Made by a program: the position numbers and the translations under genes
The notes under the pieces: model-generated
What the model was told of the DNA's origin: nothing
The model's database searches: none
What the model saw: only the letters and a program-made list of their open reading frames with translations
Origin: an uncultured Clostridia bacterium
Lineage (GTDB): Bacteria; Bacillota; Clostridia; TANB77; CAG-508
Reading direction: 5' to 3'
Length of the DNA: 16,055 bases
Assembly (NCBI GenBank): GCA_944393755.1
Contig: CALYBF010000016.1
Coordinates: 1 to 16,055, forward strand
In this document: piece by piece, positions 14,060 through 16,055 of the stretch
Numbering within the stretch: position 1 is the stretch's first letter
Layout of the letters: every line of letters begins with the position of its first letter

Positions 14060-14692
14060 ATGGAAGAGTTTATAACAATAGAAAATAATGTTGTTTCAGA
14101 ATTTGTAGAAAAAAAGTCGAAATTCATAGGTAATTTATTTTATATAGAAAGTAGTAAGCAAGCAGAAGAAATAATTAAAGAAACAAAAAAGAAATATTTT
14201 GATGCAAAACATAATTGTATAGCGTATAGAGTAATAGAAAATGGACAACTAATAGAAAGATTTAGTGATAATGGAGAACCACAAGGAACAGCAGGAGCTC
14301 CTATGTTAAATATTTTACAAAAAAACAATTTAGTAAATGTATTAATAATTGTAACTAGATATTTTGGTGGAATATTACTTGGAACTGGTGGCTTAGTTAA
14401 AGCATATCAAAAAAGTTTAATGCTCGCATTAGAAGATTGTAAGAAAATAACTAAAGTTTTAGGAGAAAGTTTAGAAGTAAAACTAGCTTATAGTGATTTG
14501 GAGAGTTTTAAGTATTATTGTAAAAATAACAAGATTAATATAGTAGATATAGATTACAAAGAAGATGTTGTTTGTAAAATTGAGTTAGAAGAAGATAAAA
14601 AAGCGAAACTTTTAAAAGATTATGAAATAAAAAATATTAAATTAAATAATATTAAAGAATTAGATAAAAAATATATAAATAAAAGTATATAA
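14060..14692 (+). CDS. yigZ: YigZ/IMPACT (UPF0029) family protein
   Basis: This 210-residue protein has the IMPACT N-terminal fold followed by a small ferredoxin-like C-terminal domain (DUF1949-type). Motifs are the FVEKKSKFIG start, FSDNGEPQGTAGAPML (about 74-89) and VTRYFGGILLGTGGLVKAY (about 103-121), all diagnostic. The bacterial family (E. coli YigZ, B. subtilis YvyE) has no firm biochemical role; eukaryotic IMPACT regulates the Gcn2 kinase. Two ATGs are possible: 14054 directly abuts the SD AAGGAG (14048-14053), whereas 14060 is six bases from it, so I choose 14060. It begins 33 bases after the flavoprotein stop and is the last gene before spo0A, which has its own promoter. Confidence 0.93.
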   Translation: MEEFITIENNVVSEFVEKKSKFIGNLFYIESSKQAEEIIKETKKKYFDAKHNCIAYRVIENGQLIERFSDNGEPQGTAGAPMLNILQKNNLVNVLIIVTRYFGGILLGTGGLVKAYQKSLMLALEDCKKITKVLGESLEVKLAYSDLESFKYYCKNNKINIVDIDYKEDVVCKIELEEDKKAKLLKDYEIKNIKLNNIKELDKKYINKSI

Positions 14693-14714
14693 AATTGAAG
14701 GTTTTGTAAAATAA

Positions 14715-14731
14715 TTGGAAAATATTTCCAA
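14715..14731. repeat. Inverted repeat upstream of the spo0A -35
   Basis: Perfect arms TTGGAAA (14715-14721) and TTTCCAA (14725-14731) surround ATA. Outer pairing of 14710-14716 with 14733-14739 is possible if three As bulge. It ends seven bases before the -35 of spo0A. It has no T-run, so it may be a regulator site or mRNA 3' hairpin for the yigZ operon. Confidence 0.5.
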
Positions 14732-14737
14732 AAATTA

Positions 14738-14766
14738 TTGCAAAGTTATTCCTAAAATATTATAAT
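14738..14766 (+). promoter_or_regulatory. Sigma-A promoter for spo0A
   Basis: TTGCAA (14738-14743), 17-base spacer, TATAAT (14761-14766). The leader is about 40 bases and ends in a strong SD (AGGAGGG, 14799-14805). I see no clear Spo0A box or sigma-H promoter that leaves room for the SD. Confidence 0.72.
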
Positions 14767-14811
14767 CAAATTGTAAAAAATTTCCAGTAGAATATTTTAG
14801 GAGGGTATGTT

Positions 14812-15630
14812 ATGAAAGAAAAAATTTCTGTTTTAATAGCAGATGACAATCAAGATTTTAGTCATACATTATCAAATTATATCAATATGCAGGATGATAT
14901 GGAGATAATAGGGATGGCAAAGGATGGAAATGAAGCAATAGAAATGATAGTAAATACAGAACCAGATGTTGTATTATTAGATGTTATAATGCCACATTTA
15001 GATGGCTTAGGAGTTTTAGAAAGAGTAAAGGCAGCAAATAATATAAAGAAACCAATTTGCATTATGCTATCAGCAGTAGGTCAAGACAAAATAACCCAAA
15101 AAGCAATTATGTTAGGTGCAGAATATTATGTGGTAAAACCATTTGATATCGAATTACTAATAAATAGAATAAGAGAAATTAAATTCTTTAAACCAAATCA
15201 AAATACTAATAGTTTTTATTCTAAAAATACAAAACAACCTTATATCGATATTTCAAGAGTGGATATGCATAAAGAAGAGAGTTTAGAAGCATTAGTTACA
15301 AATATTATTCATGAAGTTGGTGTGCCAGCTCATATAAAAGGATACCAATATTTAAGAGAAGCTATAATGTTAGTTATTAATGATACAGAAGTTATTAATC
15401 AGATTACAAAGAGTTTATATCCAAAAATAGCAGTGAAATATGGAACTACTCCATCAAGAGTAGAAAGAGCAATAAGACATGCGATAGAAGTTGCTTGGGG
15501 TAGAGGAGACCAAAAAGTAGTTGAGAATATTTTTGGCTATACTATCTCTGCATCAAAAGGAAAACCTACAAATAGTGAATTTATTGCAATGATAGCTGAT
15601 AAATTGAGATTAGAACTAAAATCAGCTTAA
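14812..15630 (+). CDS. spo0A: Sporulation transcription factor Spo0A
   Basis: This 272-residue response regulator is of full Spo0A length. Phosphorylated Spo0A dimerises and switches cells into sporulation by binding 0A boxes. The receiver domain (1-120) has the acidic pair Asp11-Asp12, phosphoacceptor Asp57 in LLDVIMP, Ser87 in the switch position and Lys109 before Pro110. After a linker of about 30 residues, the Spo0A-specific DNA-binding domain (about 155-272) has HEVGVPAHIKGYQYLR from 167 and the recognition-helix stretch SRVERAIRHAIEVAW from 215. ATG 14812 follows AGGAGGG. It has its own promoter. In many spore formers spoIVB lies directly upstream; here yigZ does. The protein is intact, so the organism probably can sporulate if downstream genes exist. 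Confidence 0.97.
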   Translation: MKEKISVLIADDNQDFSHTLSNYINMQDDMEIIGMAKDGNEAIEMIVNTEPDVVLLDVIMPHLDGLGVLERVKAANNIKKPICIMLSAVGQDKITQKAIMLGAEYYVVKPFDIELLINRIREIKFFKPNQNTNSFYSKNTKQPYIDISRVDMHKEESLEALVTNIIHEVGVPAHIKGYQYLREAIMLVINDTEVINQITKSLYPKIAVKYGTTPSRVERAIRHAIEVAWGRGDQKVVENIFGYTISASKGKPTNSEFIAMIADKLRLELKSA

Positions 15631-15674
15631 AAAGATGAATTTATGAAATTAAAAATTTTATAGAAAAGAACTAA

Positions 15675-15702
15675 TAACCCACTTCTACAAAGATGTGGGT
15701 TA
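15675..15702 (+). terminator. Hairpin after spo0A, likely terminator without a clean T-run
   Basis: Arms TAACCCAC (15675-15682) and GTGGGTTA (15695-15702) pair over 8 bp. After one T-T mismatch a further 3 bp close an ACAA loop. The following sequence is A-rich rather than T-rich, so it may stabilise the 3' end more than terminate. Confidence 0.55.
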
Positions 15703-15740
15703 AATATAAGAAAAAATTTTAAAAAAATTAAAAAAATCTA

Positions 15741-15769
15741 TTGACTTTTATTATTAAAGGTGTTATTAT
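15741..15769 (+). promoter_or_regulatory. Upstream rRNA-type promoter (P1)
   Basis: TTGACT (15741-15746), 17-base spacer, TATTAT (15764-15769) with an extended TGT in front (15761-15763). A-tracts lie directly upstream. Confidence 0.75.
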
Positions 15770-15929
15770 TAAATAGTACCTTGCAACAGACAAAAAAATA
15801 AGAAGAAAAAACATAAGAATTAGTAATAAAAAAGCACTTAAAGAATAGAATAAAAACAGCAATTACTAGTTTTTTATTTTGCCCTTTTTAAAGGTAAAAA
15901 AAGTTTTTTAAAAAAATTGTCGAAAAGTG

Positions 15930-15958
15930 TTGACAAAACAAAAAAGGTATAGTATAAT
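15930..15958 (+). promoter_or_regulatory. Downstream rRNA-type promoter (P2), full consensus
   Basis: TTGACA (15930-15935), 17-base spacer, TATAAT (15953-15958): a perfect sigma-A consensus, the strongest in the window, with A/T tracts upstream. Confidence 0.9.
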
Positions 15959-16038
15959 GCAAAACGTTCCAACCTAAAAGGGAACATAAAAAGTACATTG
16001 AAAAATAAACAAAAAATCCTTTAGAGAAAAACCAAAGC

Positions 16039-16052
16039 GGTACGAAAGTACC
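16039..16052 (+). other. GAAA tetraloop hairpin in the probable rRNA leader
   Basis: GGTAC (16039-16043) and GTACC (16048-16052) close a GAAA tetraloop, a highly stable RNA hairpin. Its place near the expected 16S start suggests processing or folding of the pre-rRNA leader. Confidence 0.6.
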
Positions 16053-16055
16053 AAA

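Larger units (their letters stand above)
15631..16055 (+). other. Gene-free region: spo0A 3' end and probable rRNA operon leader
   Basis: No coding region is seen in these 425 bases. They hold the spo0A hairpin, then two strong tandem promoters, each behind A-tract-rich sequence (about 15705-15740 and 15898-15925) like an rRNA UP element. After the second promoter come a GTTCC/GGAAC stem (15966-15985), a TTGAAAAATAAAC box (15999-16010, similar to the TTGAAAACT box in Firmicute pre-16S leaders) and a GGTAC-GAAA-GTACC tetraloop hairpin at the edge. I infer that a 16S rRNA gene follows outside the window. Confidence 0.7.

Noticed and set aside
14787..14795. Sigma-H-like -10 (GTAGAATAT) before spo0A
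   Set aside because: Transcription would begin at the SD, leaving no leader, and no matching -35 lies upstream.

Overview
The window is AT-rich DNA from a Gram-positive, endospore-forming Firmicute, most likely a member of Clostridia. The evidence is a full-length Spo0A, strong AGGAGG-type Shine-Dalgarno (SD) sites, near-consensus sigma-A promoters with 17-bp spacers, the fusA-tuf order, the plsX-acpP pair and a thioester-domain surface protein. Stops are mostly TAA or TAG and Trp is TGG, so the standard code fits. I cannot name the species.

Layout. (1) 1-1961: the 3' end of fusA (EF-G domains IV-V) and complete tuf, closed by a long hairpin terminator; this is the end of a str-type translation operon. 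(2) 1967-2746: two very small acidic, helical genes of unknown function, each with its own promoter and terminator and clearly richer in G+C than the lipid genes beside them. (3) 2770-4300: plsX and acpP (phospholipid and fatty-acid synthesis), each with a promoter, converging on a D,D-carboxypeptidase gene. One hairpin terminates both strands and also encodes the last residues of the carboxypeptidase. (4) 5593-9762: a 1305-residue secreted surface protein with an N-terminal thioester (TQXA-type) domain, four DUF11-like modules of about 228 residues and a C-terminal membrane segment without LPXTG. (5) 9798-10500: a P-loop nucleotide-kinase-like gene behind a palindromic operator-like promoter and an 8-codon upstream ORF that overlaps its start codon. 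(6) 10506-14692: a probable four-gene operon of a PLP enzyme (methionine gamma-lyase/aluminium-resistance family), a membrane-anchored acidic protein with a Lys/Thr-rich tail, an HI0933-family flavoprotein and a YigZ/IMPACT-family protein. (7) 14738-15702: spo0A with its own promoter. (8) 15703-16055: tandem strong promoters with A-tract upstream elements and a leader that looks like the start of an rRNA operon; the 16S gene itself lies beyond the window.

Most of the window is housekeeping: translation, lipid and wall synthesis, and the sporulation master regulator. The parts least explained by known families are the two small genes between tuf and plsX, the surface adhesin with an unusual C-terminus, the regulated leader of the P-loop gene, and the membrane-tethered histone-H1-like tail protein. 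I saw no tRNA, CRISPR array, complete insertion sequence or recognisable defence system.
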